Source of the DNA: Bacillota bacterium
Lineage (GTDB): Bacteria; Bacillota; Clostridia; Saccharofermentanales; UBA5734
NCBI GenBank assembly: GCA_023438965.1
Contig: JAEXPB010000382.1
Coordinates: forward strand, 1 to 5,820
DNA length: 5,820 bases
Reading direction: 5' to 3'
How positions within the stretch are numbered: the stretch's first letter is position 1; every line of letters begins with the position of its first letter. Of the stretch, positions 5,815 to 5,820 are shown in pieces. The position numbers and the translations under genes were made by a program. A model generated the notes under the pieces. That model was not told the DNA's origin. It ran no database searches and was given only the letters and a program-made list of their open reading frames with translations.

Positions 5815-5820
5815 CCGGGC

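Noticed and set aside
1..5820. CRISPR array, tRNA, insertion sequence or tandem repeat
   Set aside because: Reading both strands by eye showed no regularly spaced repeats, no tRNA-like sequence and no transposase-like protein; the window is almost fully filled by five ordinary genes.

Overview
The window looks like a chromosomal segment of a GC-rich member of the Bacillota, probably an anaerobic Clostridia-type gut or sediment organism. This is inferred from four things: a five-span LTA-synthase-type sulfatase with a YcxB-like partner, the wording of the LacI-type repressor, strong AGGAGG-type ribosome binding sites, and sigma-A-type promoters standing out against a GC-rich background. No genus can be named from the sequence alone.

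Layout, left to right. (1) Positions 1-450, minus strand: the N-terminal 150 residues of a ThuA-family protein, running off the left edge. (2) Positions 451-626: a divergent promoter region. A TATAAT extended -10 box drives thuA leftward, and a TTTACA-N17-TAAAAT promoter drives the next gene rightward. Between them lies about 60 bp expected to be transcribed from neither promoter, holding a 10-bp palindrome and an 8-bp inverted repeat. (3) Positions 627-3199, plus strand: a two-gene unit of a small two-span YcxB-like membrane protein followed by an LTA synthase/phosphoglycerol-transferase-type membrane sulfatase with its catalytic Thr and metal ligands in place. (4) Positions 3200-3286: a short convergent gap with a perfect 7-bp hairpin right after the sulfatase stop but no T-run. 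(5) Positions 5800-3287, minus strand: a tightly coupled pair of a LacI-family regulator and a glycerol-kinase-like FGGY kinase, 3 nt apart, with the kinase ribosome binding site inside the last codons of the regulator.

How the genes fit together. The LacI-type regulator and the kinase form a sugar/polyol-responsive module, and ThuA proteins are also linked to sugar catabolism, so both flanks look like carbohydrate-use genes. The middle pair is a cell-envelope unit. A glycerol kinase could feed glycerol 3-phosphate to phosphatidylglycerol, the substrate of LTA synthase. However, the two units are transcribed convergently, and the kinase differs from E. coli GlpK at two glycerol-pocket positions, so that link is only a hypothesis.

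I see no tRNA, rRNA, CRISPR array, insertion sequence or phage gene, and no strong evidence for an undescribed system. The points most worth following are the altered pocket and missing regulatory sites of the kinase, the shortened proline-containing hinge and recognition-helix proline of the repressor, and the untranscribed palindromic segment between the divergent promoters.
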